From Herpetosiphon sp042688385 (GTDB lineage Bacteria; Chloroflexota; Chloroflexia; Chloroflexales; Herpetosiphonaceae), in NCBI RefSeq assembly GCF_042688385.1, contig NZ_JBHUPY010000011.1, positions 124,001-188,000 of the forward strand: 64,000 nt of DNA, read 5' to 3'. The translations under genes and the position numbers were made by a program. This document shows positions 23,220-31,804 of the stretch, piece after piece (positions within the stretch are counted from its first letter, which is position 1; every line of letters starts with the position of its first letter). Under the pieces are notes generated by a model. It ran no database searches and was not told where the DNA came from. It saw only the letters and a list, made by a program, of their open reading frames with translations.

Positions 23220-24771
23220 AGAAGCGATCGGTGATCGTTTTGGCTTGGGTGAACAACAAGAGGTAATCGGGGCCGCCAGCTTTGGAGTCGGTGCCGCTCA
23301 TGTTGAAGCCACCAAACGGTTGCACCCCAACCAACGCACCAGTACACTTGCGGTTGAAATACAAGTTACCAACATGGAAATCGCGGCGAGCTTCTTCGAG
23401 CCGTTCGCGGGAGCGGCTGAATACTGCGCCAGTCAAGCCATATTCGGTGTTGTTGGCAATTTGCAGCGCATGCTTCCAGTCGTTAGCTTTGATAAACGCC
23501 AAGACTGGCCCGAAAATTTCTTCCAACGAAAGCCGAGCTTCGGGAGCAATATCAGCAATAATTGTTGGTGGGATGAAATAGCCATCTGCTGCATCGCCAG
23601 TTTCGCCACCGAGCATCAAACGGCCTTCGCTCTTGCCAATTTCAATGTATTCGCGAATCTTATCGAAGGCTTTTTGGTCGACCACAGCGCCCATATGCTG
23701 CTTAGGATCGGTAGGATCGCCCATAGTCAGTTTCTTGGTGCGATCAACAACCTTCTTCAAAACAGAATCATACACGCTCTCGACGATAATTGCCCGCGAA
23801 CAGGCCGAACACTTTTGGCCTTGGAAGCCAAAGGCCGAGGCCACAATTGCATCGGCGGCAGCATCGAGATCGGCGGTTTCGTCAACCACAATCCCATCTT
23901 TGCCACCCATTTCTAAGATTGTGCGTTTGAGCCAGATTTGGCCTGGTTGCAATTTCGCTGAGCGTTCGAAAATCCGCAAGCCAATTTCTTTCGAGCCAGT
24001 GAAGGCAATCACGCGGGTTTTGGCGTGATCAACCAAGGCATCGCCCATTGCGCCGCCCGATCCAGGCACGAAATTGACCACGCCATCGGGCAAGCCAGCT
24101 TCTTCGACCAACAAGCGCACAAATTGGGCGGCAATTGCTGGCGAGGCCGAGGCTGGCTTCAGTACAACCGTATTGCCAGCGGCAATTGCGGCGGTGGTCA
24201 TACCAACCATAATCGCCAAGGCAAAGTTCCATGGTGGAATAACCACAGTCACGCCGAGTGGGATATAGCGGAGTTCGTTTTCTTCGCCGTTGTAGGCAAC
24301 GACAGGTTGCGGGCCACCAAACTTAATCGCTTGGCGACCATAATATTCCATAAAGTCGATGGCTTCGGCCACATCAGCATCGGCCTCGGCCCAACTTTTG
24401 CTCACTTCGTAAACCAACCATGCCATAAATTCAAACTTACGGCGGCGCATCACTGCCGCAGCGCGGAACAAATAGCGAGCGCGTTCTTCTGCCGCAACGT
24501 TGCGCCATGTTTCAAAAGCTGTGGCGGCAACTTCGACCGCTTGATTGGCATGCTCAACCGTTGCCTTGGCAAAACTGCCAACAACTTGGCTTGGCTTGGC
24601 CGGATTCAGTGAATCGAAGGTGTCGGCCAATTCGATATGTTCGCCACCAATGAGCAGCGGATACGTCCGGCCTAATTCATCGCCAACTTTACTAAGCGCC
24701 GTGCGCATGGCATCGGCATTGGCCTTGACACTGAAATCGACAAACGGTTCGGGGCGGTAATCGGGTAACAT
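23218..24771 (-). CDS. L-glutamate gamma-semialdehyde (1-pyrroline-5-carboxylate) dehydrogenase
   Basis: A 517-residue aldehyde dehydrogenase of the RocA/PruA group, which oxidises glutamate semialdehyde to glutamate with NAD+ in proline and arginine breakdown. The family layout is clear: EPFVDFSVKAN at the start, GVTVVIPPWNFALAIM, VLKPASASPA, FTGSKEIGLRI, the general base Glu in LEMGGKDGIVV, the catalytic Cys in GFQGQKCSACSRAI, and EEIFGPVLAFIKA. ATG 24771 is preferred over ATG 24777, because AGGAG is six bases before the former and touches the latter. Proline dehydrogenase is not nearby. Confidence 0.93.
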   Translation of the reverse strand: MLPDYRPEPFVDFSVKANADAMRTALSKVGDELGRTYPLLIGGEHIELADTFDSLNPAKPSQVVGSFAKATVEHANQAVEVAATAFETWRNVAAEERARYLFRAAAVMRRRKFEFMAWLVYEVSKSWAEADADVAEAIDFMEYYGRQAIKFGGPQPVVAYNGEENELRYIPLGVTVVIPPWNFALAIMVGMTTAAIAAGNTVVLKPASASPAIAAQFVRLLVEEAGLPDGVVNFVPGSGGAMGDALVDHAKTRVIAFTGSKEIGLRIFERSAKLQPGQIWLKRTILEMGGKDGIVVDETADLDAAADAIVASAFGFQGQKCSACSRAIIVESVYDSVLKKVVDRTKKLTMGDPTDPKQHMGAVVDQKAFDKIREYIEIGKSEGRLMLGGETGDAADGYFIPPTIIADIAPEARLSLEEIFGPVLAFIKANDWKHALQIANNTEYGLTGAVFSRSRERLEEARRDFHVGNLYFNRKCTGALVGVQPFGGFNMSGTDSKAGGPDYLLLFTQAKTITDRF

Positions 24772-24849
24772 GTACATCTCCTAGCGATAAGCGCCATTGC
24801 TTATTTGGATCAGGTTATCAATATTTTATCCGAAATTATGCCGATTAAG

Positions 24850-25596
24850 TTAGATCAATTCGCGCAGATCAAGCGCTGGGCCATGGATGCACAACAATTT
24901 TGGCTGCTGGCGAGTATTTTGCCAACACCCACCACACATGCCAATTCCGCACGGATAGGGCTGATCGACGATAAATGCGGCAAAGCCTTGTTGCCATGCA
25001 TAGCGCTCGCGGCGAATGCGTTGGCTCAAACGATTCGCCAAATCGACGCTGCCTGCAGCCAACAAACGATTGGCCCAAACCAACGGCGAATCAAGTTTGC
25101 CACTACTTTCTAGCAAATCAAGCACATCATCGCTGGTTGCCAAATATTCAATCTCTGCTGGCAGCACAAATGGCGGCACGCGCAACTCATCGCTGGCACT
25201 GGCAAGCAACAGCACAGGCGCGCCCGTTTCGCTGATGCGTTGGGCATAGAACAACATGCTATAGATTGCATTGCCCTCAGCAATCAACAAGGTTGCTTTT
25301 TGGCCATCGCTGCTCAGCGGTCGGCCCAACGGTCCAAGCACATCAAGCTCGCTGGCTTTGGGCAAACGCGCAATCGTCGCCAACAGTGGGTCGTGCAAAT
25401 CGAGGGCCAAGGTAGCGGTGCTACTACGATTGGTCGCAATAATCCAAGCGCGGCTACGCAAGAATGGGTCGTTGCCCAAGCCGTGATGCAGCATTGCCCA
25501 TTGGCCTGGCTGCGCGCTGGCAAGTTGCGGCGAGGCCACAGTCAGCAAGCCATAGTGCGAATTCAATTGTTGCTGATCGAGAATAACTGTTTGCAT
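24850..25596 (-). CDS. PyrK-like iron-sulfur/FAD electron-transfer protein
   Basis: A 248-residue protein resembling the electron-transfer subunit of dihydroorotate dehydrogenase (PyrK) and ferredoxin-NADP reductase-like proteins. The C-terminal [2Fe-2S] site is plain: Cys216, Cys221, Cys224 and Cys236 in YPCGIGMCGGCW and LLCIHGP. The front half is a divergent FAD barrel (PGQWAMLHHGL), and the middle a nucleotide-binding domain (ATLLIAEGNAIYSMLFYAQ). The start 25596 is set by a promoter that ends six bases upstream of it. No pyrD is next to it, so its partner and the pathway are open. Confidence 0.75.
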   Translation of the reverse strand: MQTVILDQQQLNSHYGLLTVASPQLASAQPGQWAMLHHGLGNDPFLRSRAWIIATNRSSTATLALDLHDPLLATIARLPKASELDVLGPLGRPLSSDGQKATLLIAEGNAIYSMLFYAQRISETGAPVLLLASASDELRVPPFVLPAEIEYLATSDDVLDLLESSGKLDSPLVWANRLLAAGSVDLANRLSQRIRRERYAWQQGFAAFIVDQPYPCGIGMCGGCWQNTRQQPKLLCIHGPALDLRELI

Positions 25597-25602
25597 ACCA
25601 GC

Positions 25603-25631
25603 ATTATCCGAGAAGATCGAGGCTTGTGCAA
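25603..25631 (-). promoter_or_regulatory. Promoter giving a leaderless transcript for the PyrK-like gene
   Basis: On the minus strand TTGCAC (25631-25626) and GATAAT (25608-25603) are 17 bases apart; six bases then lead to ATG 25596. This is the same arrangement as at 17815. No ribosome site is visible. Confidence 0.7.
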
Positions 25632-25667
25632 GGAGTGTCTGAATGAGGGGGGCAGGAATTTTTTGTT

Positions 25668-25945
25668 GATCCACGAAGAGCACGAAGTTACACTAAGGTT
25701 GGATTATTGGTTCCTGATGTCTCGTACAAAACTCAGGTTTCCAACTATCTCAACATTCGTGCTCTTCGTGTCCTTCGTGGTTAAAAACGTATCTCGTAAC
25801 CGCGAAGAACGCGAAGGGCGCTAAGCTAAGGTTAATTGAGTAGTTGCCTGATAATTGTAGAAATCTCAGGCAACCACGAAACCCAACATTCGTGCTCTTC
25901 GTGTCCTTCGTGGTTAAAAACTTCGTGCTCTTCGTGGATCAAAAA
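25668..25945. repeat. CGAAG-type repeat elements between two minus-strand genes
   Basis: A unit at about 25671-25778 has ends rich in CACGAAG / CTTCGTG words (for example CCACGAAGAGCACGAAG and TTCGTGCTCTTCGTGTCC) in inverted orientation, with a unique middle. The middle matches, inverted, the element at 39593-39708. A second partial unit covers about 25795-25825 and a third 25880-25945. No gene is seen; open frames here only translate the repeat. Confidence 0.8.
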
Positions 25946-25947
25946 GC

Positions 25948-27528
25948 CTACGCTTGGGGCCCGGCGTTTACCACGGTTTCGCCTGCGCGTTCGGCGTATT
26001 GCTCGAAGTTCTTGCGGAAGCGAGCAGCCAAATCATCGGCAACTCGATCGTATTCGCTGGCATCGGCCCAGGTTTGGCGTGGTTGCAACACGCTGTTATC
26101 AACGCCATCGATTGCCACTGGCACATCGAGGTTGAAACGAGCATCGTGCCACATTTCCACGTTATCGAGCTTGCCTTCCAAGGCGGCATGCACCATCGTG
26201 CGGGTATCGCGCAAGCTCATGCGCTTGCCAACTCCGAAGGCTCCACCAGTCCAGCCAGTGTTGACCAAAAATACTCGCACTTTGTGTTCGCGCATTTTTT
26301 GGCCGAGCAAATCGGCGTAAACGGTTGGGTGCAATGGCATAAACGGTGCGCCAAAGCATGTACTAAATGTTGCTTGTGGCTCTGATCCAACGCCAGTTTC
26401 GGTGCCTGCCAACTTGGCGGTATAGCCCGACAAGAAGTGGTACATTGCTTGTTCAGGGCTGAGCTTGGCGATTGGTGGCAAAACCCCAAAGGCATCAGCG
26501 GTCAAGAAGATGATCGTTTCTGGTTGGCCGCCCATGCCCGTTTCGCTCACATTGGGAATGAATTCCAATGGATAGGCTGCGCGGGTGTTTTCGGTCAACG
26601 AAGCATCATCATAATTGGGATCGCGGCTATCGCTGAGCACCACATTTTCGAGCACCGCGCCATAACGAATGGCATCGAAAATTTCTGGCTCCGATTCGCG
26701 GCGCAAGCGGATACACTTGGCATAGCAGCCGCCTTCGAAGTTGAACACGCCGTTGGCGCTCCAACCATGCTCATCATCGCCAATCAGCACCCGTTCTGGG
26801 TCGGCTGAAAGCGTGGTTTTGCCGGTACCTGAGAGGCCGAAGAACAACGCCACATCGCCTTTGCTGCCAATATTGGCTGAGCAGTGCATTGGCATCACGT
26901 TTTGGCTTGGCAAGACCATGTTCAGCACCGTAAAGATCGATTTCTTGATCTCGCCAGCGTATTCGGTGCCAACAATCAAAATCAATTTTTCATCGAGATT
27001 GATCATGGCGGCAACTTCTGAGCGCGAGCCATCGACCGCTGGATCAAGCTTCAAACTTGGCAGGTTGAGCACCGTCCATTGTGGTTGTTGATCGTTGCTG
27101 ATCGCATCGCGGAACAATTGCTTGGCGAACAAGTTATGCCAAGCATACTCGGTCACCACGCGAATTGGCAGCGCATAGGCTGGGTCAGCTCCAGCGCTGG
27201 CATCTAAAACAAACATCTCACGTTCGGCCATGTGGGCCAATGCCTTCGCCTTGATTGCGGCATAGGTTTCGGGCTTCATAGCTTTATGGAATTTCGTCCA
27301 GTGCATTGACGCAGCTGCTGGTGTTTCCACCACAAACTTATCATCTGCAGAACGACCCGTGCGTGCGCCCGTGGTGGCAACAACAGCCCCAGTAGCCGAT
27401 AAAACGGCCTCGCCCCGTTTGAGCGCAGCTTCCACCAATTGCGGCACCGTTAAGTTGCGATAGGCTTGCTTGACATGTAAATTATCGCCTACAGTGTCGC
27501 CTTCACTTAATACGGCTCGTTCGGTCAT
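25948..27528 (-). CDS. pckA: Phosphoenolpyruvate carboxykinase (ATP)
   Basis: A 526-residue ATP-dependent PEP carboxykinase, which converts oxaloacetate and ATP to PEP, CO2 and ADP at the start of gluconeogenesis. The ATP loop GLSGTGKTT is at 231-239, followed by LSADPERVLIGDDEHGW with metal ligands. MHCSAN (the family signature before it), TGARTGRSADDKFVV and FEGGCYAKCIRL are also present. AAGGAG precedes ATG 27528. Length is normal. It supplies the route from amino-acid carbon, such as glutamate from the dehydrogenase at 23218, to sugars. Confidence 0.97.
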   Translation of the reverse strand: MTERAVLSEGDTVGDNLHVKQAYRNLTVPQLVEAALKRGEAVLSATGAVVATTGARTGRSADDKFVVETPAAASMHWTKFHKAMKPETYAAIKAKALAHMAEREMFVLDASAGADPAYALPIRVVTEYAWHNLFAKQLFRDAISNDQQPQWTVLNLPSLKLDPAVDGSRSEVAAMINLDEKLILIVGTEYAGEIKKSIFTVLNMVLPSQNVMPMHCSANIGSKGDVALFFGLSGTGKTTLSADPERVLIGDDEHGWSANGVFNFEGGCYAKCIRLRRESEPEIFDAIRYGAVLENVVLSDSRDPNYDDASLTENTRAAYPLEFIPNVSETGMGGQPETIIFLTADAFGVLPPIAKLSPEQAMYHFLSGYTAKLAGTETGVGSEPQATFSTCFGAPFMPLHPTVYADLLGQKMREHKVRVFLVNTGWTGGAFGVGKRMSLRDTRTMVHAALEGKLDNVEMWHDARFNLDVPVAIDGVDNSVLQPRQTWADASEYDRVADDLAARFRKNFEQYAERAGETVVNAGPQA

Positions 27529-27587
27529 GAGATGGCTCCTTTAGTAAAGAGAAATAAATTAAACTGCCGTAGCGGCTACCACCAGCA

Positions 27588-27610
27588 CAAGCGCGTTTAA
27601 CCTGCGCTTG
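27588..27610 (-). other. Hairpin between pckA and the HD-domain gene
   Basis: CAAGCGC/GCGCTTG (27588-27594 and 27604-27610) pair across a 9-base loop; flanking CCAC and GTGG add to the fold. No T tract follows directly, so termination is doubtful. Confidence 0.35.
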
Positions 27611-27631
27611 GTGAGCCAGCTAGCGTAGCAG

Positions 27632-28504
27632 CTACAACACCGATACATCGTTTATCGAAAGCCCAAAGCGACTACCAAGAAACTCGGCAGCTCGTCGGCA
27701 CATTACCATTCGTGAGAGAAATATCTCAAAATAATCCATCACCGAGGCCATCTCGGTGTCGATCGTCAATTGCAGTGTAACACGCCGTTGCTCGCTATCA
27801 ACCCGCAAGAACGATTTGGTCGCTGCATAATTAACCCGATCGTGAATATCAAAGGTCGTGGGATCGCTGTTTTGAACCCGTGAGCGATGCACATCGGATT
27901 TGTCGGCCAAAATCAGCGCCGCCGCCACGCTTGAAACTGCATGGCCACGTTCTTCCTCGTGATTACCAATCGCACCCATAATCGTGATGATCTCGTCGAT
28001 TGGCATCTCGAGGCTACTCAAAATATCTTTGGCCAGAATTGCCCCAGTTTGGCCGTGATCGTTGCGATTAATGCTATTACCAATATCGTGCAACAAGCCT
28101 GCAATTTCGGCCAGCTCAATCTCGCGCGCCGAAAATTTAAGCCGTCGCAAGACGTTAGCCCCAATATGGCCAACCAAAGCGGCATGGCGACGGCCATGCT
28201 CAGTATAGCCAATCAGCTTGAGCTGCTGGTTGGCAGCATCAAGGTAGGCAAAGGTATGGGGATGATTGCGCACATGGGTAATTGTCACACGGCGGGGATC
28301 AGCCTTGGCTAATTCGCTGGCTGGAGCCTGGACAGGTTCGCTGGTTAATTCGGCGACCATTGCCTCGCGTTGGGCAACCGCAGCTTCAATTTTAGGTTCA
28401 ACAACCTTGCGCATGCGATCTTTCGCGTCAAGCGAAAGCGCATCCGCTGTATGGGTTAGCTTCTCGACTTCATTGGCGAGCCGCGCATCATCGCGCATAT
28501 CCAT
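27632..28504 (-). CDS. HD-domain phosphohydrolase-like protein
   Basis: A 290-residue protein with an HD metal-binding domain in the second half. The ligands are His107 region (YTEHGRRHAALVGHIG), His139-Asp140 in GLLHDIGN, His150 in NRNDHGQTGA, and GNHEEERGHAVSSVAAALILADKSD further on. HD proteins hydrolyse nucleotides, cyclic di-nucleotides or tRNA ends. The N-terminal 70 residues are charged and helical. GCGAGG precedes the ATG. The specific substrate is not evident. Confidence 0.8.
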   Translation of the reverse strand: MDMRDDARLANEVEKLTHTADALSLDAKDRMRKVVEPKIEAAVAQREAMVAELTSEPVQAPASELAKADPRRVTITHVRNHPHTFAYLDAANQQLKLIGYTEHGRRHAALVGHIGANVLRRLKFSAREIELAEIAGLLHDIGNSINRNDHGQTGAILAKDILSSLEMPIDEIITIMGAIGNHEEERGHAVSSVAAALILADKSDVHRSRVQNSDPTTFDIHDRVNYAATKSFLRVDSEQRRVTLQLTIDTEMASVMDYFEIFLSRMVMCRRAAEFLGSRFGLSINDVSVL

Positions 28505-28635
28505 AGAAAACCTCGCTGAAGCAACAACCGTAGCCCAAAACTACTCAGTTCATTACTTCAATGAATGGGCCAGCATCGCTGCCAGCTTGCATAAATGTCA
28601 ATGGTCAATACGATCATTCAACGTTGAATAATCAC

Positions 28636-28742
28636 GAGTAGGGGTCAGGGTTCAGTTGTTAGGGTTCAGGCTTGAGCATTTAAAGGCTAGTTACTGATCC
28701 CTAGTCCCTCGCCCCTGACCCCTGACCTCTGAACCCTCGAAC
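28636..28742. repeat. TGACCCCTGA-type short-word repeat
   Basis: Words such as GGGGTCAGGGTTCAG and CTGACCCCTGACCTCTGAAC run to the stop codon of mreB. Similar runs occur at 32737-32773, 37406-37440, 48160-48190 and 52265-52322. Confidence 0.7.
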
Positions 28743-29744
28743 CTAATTTATATCACTCCCCGACAAACTTTCGCGGAGAATTTCAAGATTTTCTAGGGCA
28801 AGACCTGTGCCGATGGCCACGCAGTTGGCGGGCTGGTCGGCGACATAACAAGGCACGCCGGTTACTTCGGTCAATAATTCATTGATCCGGCGCAGCATCG
28901 AGCCACCACCAGTCATCACCATGCCTTTATCAATAATATCCGATGATAATTCTGGTGGCGTTTCGACCAAGACCGAGCGCACTGCGCTAATAATTGCTTC
29001 AAGTGGCTCTTGAATCGCATCGGTAATTTCGTTCGAATCGACCTCGATTGTGCGCGGCAAGCCAGCAACTTGGTCGCGGCCACGCACTTGCATGGTCAAT
29101 GGGCGGTCGAGCGGCAAGGCTGAACCAATTTCAATTTTAATACTTTCAGCAGTCCGTTCGCCGATCATCATATTATATTTACGTTTAATATAGGCGGCGA
29201 TGGCTTCATCGAACTTATTGCCACCAACCCGTACCGAATTGCTCACCACAATATCGTTGAGCGAAATCACGGCAACTTCAGTTGTACCACCACCAATATC
29301 AATAATCAAGTTGCCAGATGGTTGGGCCACCGGAATATTCGCGCCAATCGCAGCAGCAAGTGGCTCACGAATCAAATAGGCGCGGCGTGCGCCAGCTTTA
29401 CGGGCGGCATCACGCACGGCCCGCATCTCGACGGTGGTTACCCCAGCCGGAATACAGATCATCACATCGGGCTTGCCAAAGCCACGGGTTTTATCAATAA
29501 AGTGCTCCAACATCGCCTTGGTGGTTTCATAATCGGCGATAACCCCGTTAAGCATTGGGCGAATCACCTCAACGCTTTCCGGTTCACGGCCAAGCATCGC
29601 GAGGGCATCAGCGCCAACTGCGCGAATCTTATTGGTTTTGCGCGAGAGCGCCACCACCGACGGCTCGGACAAGGCAATTCCTTTGCCCTTGATGTAGACA
29701 AGCACATTGGCCGTGCCTAGGTCAATCCCAAGTTTTCGTGCCAT
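28743..29744 (-). CDS. mreB: Rod-shape protein MreB
   Basis: A 333-residue bacterial actin that forms filaments under the membrane and guides sidewall synthesis. The actin-fold signatures are present: GIDLGTANVLVY (phosphate 1), LIIDIGGGTTEVAVIS (phosphate 2), and VMTGGGSMLRRINELL (adenosine). The mreC/mreD genes are not adjacent; the ATP synthase operon is directly upstream, with atpC ending 96 bases away. That neighbourhood also occurs for mbl in Bacillus. Confidence 0.96.
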   Translation of the reverse strand: MARKLGIDLGTANVLVYIKGKGIALSEPSVVALSRKTNKIRAVGADALAMLGREPESVEVIRPMLNGVIADYETTKAMLEHFIDKTRGFGKPDVMICIPAGVTTVEMRAVRDAARKAGARRAYLIREPLAAAIGANIPVAQPSGNLIIDIGGGTTEVAVISLNDIVVSNSVRVGGNKFDEAIAAYIKRKYNMMIGERTAESIKIEIGSALPLDRPLTMQVRGRDQVAGLPRTIEVDSNEITDAIQEPLEAIISAVRSVLVETPPELSSDIIDKGMVMTGGGSMLRRINELLTEVTGVPCYVADQPANCVAIGTGLALENLEILRESLSGSDIN

Positions 29745-29839
29745 ACCTTTAGTTATTCCAAACGAAGAAAGAACACCAAGCGATTACCATTGGTTTGCAT
29801 GCCATGGGTGCTAGCTGATGTTCTTTCAACTCATGTTTA

Positions 29840-30253
29840 CTACTGTTGACGATTACGGCGCAGTTTGGCAACTTGCAAACGCACTGTAGCGCGGCGCAGG
29901 GCAATTTCGGCCTGAGCAACATCTACAGCACCTTGGCGATCGCGCACAGCTTGTTCAGCTTTGGCGCGTGCTTGTTCTGCCCGTGCTTCATCGATTTCAT
30001 CAGCGCGTTCAGCGGTATCGGCCAAAATCGTCACCCGATTTGGCAAGACTTCCATGAAGCCGCCGCTGATGGCGTAGGGCATGCTAACACCATTTTTTAT
30101 ATAGTGCAATTCGCCTGGTTGCAAGACAGTCAATAATGGCTCGTGGCGAGGCAAAATCCCCACCCGACCTTCATATGAAGGTGCGCTGACCATATCGACT
30201 TCTTCGGAAAGAACCACGCGCTCAGCGGTGACGATTTCCAATTGGAGTGGCAT
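29840..30253 (-). CDS. atpC: ATP synthase epsilon subunit
   Basis: A 137-residue central-stalk subunit. The N-terminal beta sandwich has LEIVTAERVVLSEEVDMVSAP and GRVGILPRHEPLLTVLQPGEL; the C-terminal helical hairpin is Ala/Glu/Arg-rich (EIDEARAEQARAKAEQAV). This part can inhibit ATP hydrolysis in the family. GAGGATGT precedes the ATG. Last gene of the atp operon. Confidence 0.96.
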   Translation of the reverse strand: MPLQLEIVTAERVVLSEEVDMVSAPSYEGRVGILPRHEPLLTVLQPGELHYIKNGVSMPYAISGGFMEVLPNRVTILADTAERADEIDEARAEQARAKAEQAVRDRQGAVDVAQAEIALRRATVRLQVAKLRRNRQQ

Positions 30254-30278
30254 ACATCCTCACAGCGATTATAGACAA

Positions 30279-30322
30279 TGCGCCGGAATGGGGCGGGTAT
30301 AATGCCCGTTCCAGCCGGCGCA
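30279..30322 (-). promoter_or_regulatory. Strong hairpin between atpD and atpC
   Basis: TGCGCCGG (30279-30286) pairs with CCGGCGCA (30315-30322), and an inner stem GGGC.GGG/GCCC continues around the loop TATAAT. There is no T tract, so it may stabilise or process mRNA rather than end it. This is inference. Confidence 0.55.
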
Positions 30323-30344
30323 GGGTCGCATAATCATTGATCGC

Positions 30345-31760
30345 TTATTGCTTTGATGCGTCGAAGGCGGCTACCACATCGTCGATGCCACCCTTCATAA
30401 AGAAGAAGCTTTCGGGAATGTGGTCGAACTCGCCGGCGAGAACGCGGGCAAAGCTCTTGACAGTATCGCCAACGGCAACGTACTTGCCTGGAATGTTGGT
30501 AAACACTTCAGCCACGCCGAATGGTTGTGAGAAGAAGCGTTCGAGCTTACGGGCGCGGGAAACTGTCAATTTGTCGTCGTCTGACAATTCTTCGACACCC
30601 AAGATTGCAATAATATCTTGCAAGTCTTTGTAGCGTTGCAACATCCGTTGAACTTCGGTCGCGACGCGGTAGTGTTCTTCGCCCACAATGTTGGGATCGA
30701 GAATCCGGCTGGTCGAAGCCAGTGGGTCTACCGCAGGGTAAATACCTTTTTCCGAGATCGAGCGTTCCAGCGAAATCGTTGCATCCAAGTGGGCAAAGGT
30801 TGTTGCTGGCGCTGGGTCGGTGTAGTCGTCAGCAGGCACGTAGACTGCTTGCAACGAGGTAATCGAGCCAGTTTTGGTCGAGGTAATGCGTTCTTGCAAT
30901 TCACCCATCTCGGTACCAAGAGTTGGTTGGTAACCCACCTGTGAAGGCATCCGGCCTAAGAGCGCCGACACTTCCGAGCCTGCTTGGGTAAAGCGGAAGA
31001 TGTTATCGACGAACAACAGCACGTCGCGGCCTTCTTCGCGGAAGTATTCAGCCATGGTCAAGGCTGAAAGTGCTACCCGCAAGCGTGCTCCTGGTGGTTC
31101 GTTCATCTGGCCGAACACCATCACCGTTTTATCGAACACGGTTTGGTCGGTGCCAGGAATCTTCGAATCCTTCATTTCGTGGATCAAGTCGTTACCTTCG
31201 CGTGAGCGCTCGCCTACGCCTGCGAATACCGAGTAACCGGATTGTTCTTTCGCGATATTCGAGATCAACTCTTGGATAATAACGGTCTTGCCCACGCCTG
31301 CGCCGCCGAACACACCGGTTTTGCCACCCTTGGTGAAGGGCGCGATCAAGTCGATGACTTTGATGCCGGTTTCGAACAACTCAGCGCGGTTTGATTGTTC
31401 TTCGAAGGTTGGGGCTGGGCGGTGAATTGGCATTGTTTTGGTTGTACCAACAGCGCCTTCACCGTCGATTGGCCGACCTTGAACGTCGAACACCCGACCC
31501 AAGGTTTCAGGCCCGACTGGCACGCTAATTGGTGCACCAGTGTCGATAACGTCCATCCCACGGACAAGGCCGTCGGTGGTGGACATTGCGACCGCACGCA
31601 CGACGCTATCGCCCAACTGTTGTTGGACTTCGCAGATCAGCGATGGTCGGCCTTGGCCCAAGGGAATTTCCAACGCGTTATAAATTTGTGGCAGGCCATC
31701 AGCAGGAAATTCTGCGTCGATAACCACGCCAGTAATTTGTAAAATCTTTCCAGTTGCCAT
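30345..31760 (-). CDS. atpD: ATP synthase beta subunit
   Basis: A 471-residue catalytic subunit of F1. P-loop GGAGVGKTVII, catalytic Glu in VGERSREGND, the DELSEED-type region here SDDDK near EELSDDDKLTV, and ALLGRMPSQVGYQPTL are visible. Start 31760 is preferred over 31772 because GGAG precedes it by six bases. Confidence 0.98.
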   Translation of the reverse strand: MATGKILQITGVVIDAEFPADGLPQIYNALEIPLGQGRPSLICEVQQQLGDSVVRAVAMSTTDGLVRGMDVIDTGAPISVPVGPETLGRVFDVQGRPIDGEGAVGTTKTMPIHRPAPTFEEQSNRAELFETGIKVIDLIAPFTKGGKTGVFGGAGVGKTVIIQELISNIAKEQSGYSVFAGVGERSREGNDLIHEMKDSKIPGTDQTVFDKTVMVFGQMNEPPGARLRVALSALTMAEYFREEGRDVLLFVDNIFRFTQAGSEVSALLGRMPSQVGYQPTLGTEMGELQERITSTKTGSITSLQAVYVPADDYTDPAPATTFAHLDATISLERSISEKGIYPAVDPLASTSRILDPNIVGEEHYRVATEVQRMLQRYKDLQDIIAILGVEELSDDDKLTVSRARKLERFFSQPFGVAEVFTNIPGKYVAVGDTVKSFARVLAGEFDHIPESFFFMKGGIDDVVAAFDASKQ

Positions 31761-31804
31761 GGAATTCTCCAAATGGTCAACAATCGCTAGCCAAAACTAG
31801 CTGA

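Noticed and set aside
23131..23916. 261-codon plus-strand frame over the dehydrogenase gene
   Set aside because: It begins inside two terminators and then runs antisense to the semialdehyde dehydrogenase.
25844..26320. Open frame giving FVLFVSFVVKN-type protein
   Set aside because: This is a translation of the CGAAG-type repeat followed by antisense to pckA. Such products are well-known false calls.
29767..29827. Inverted repeat GAAAGAACA ... TGTTCTTTC between atpC and mreB
   Set aside because: The arms are 9 bases with a 43-base loop and no T tract, so neither a terminator nor an operator can be claimed.
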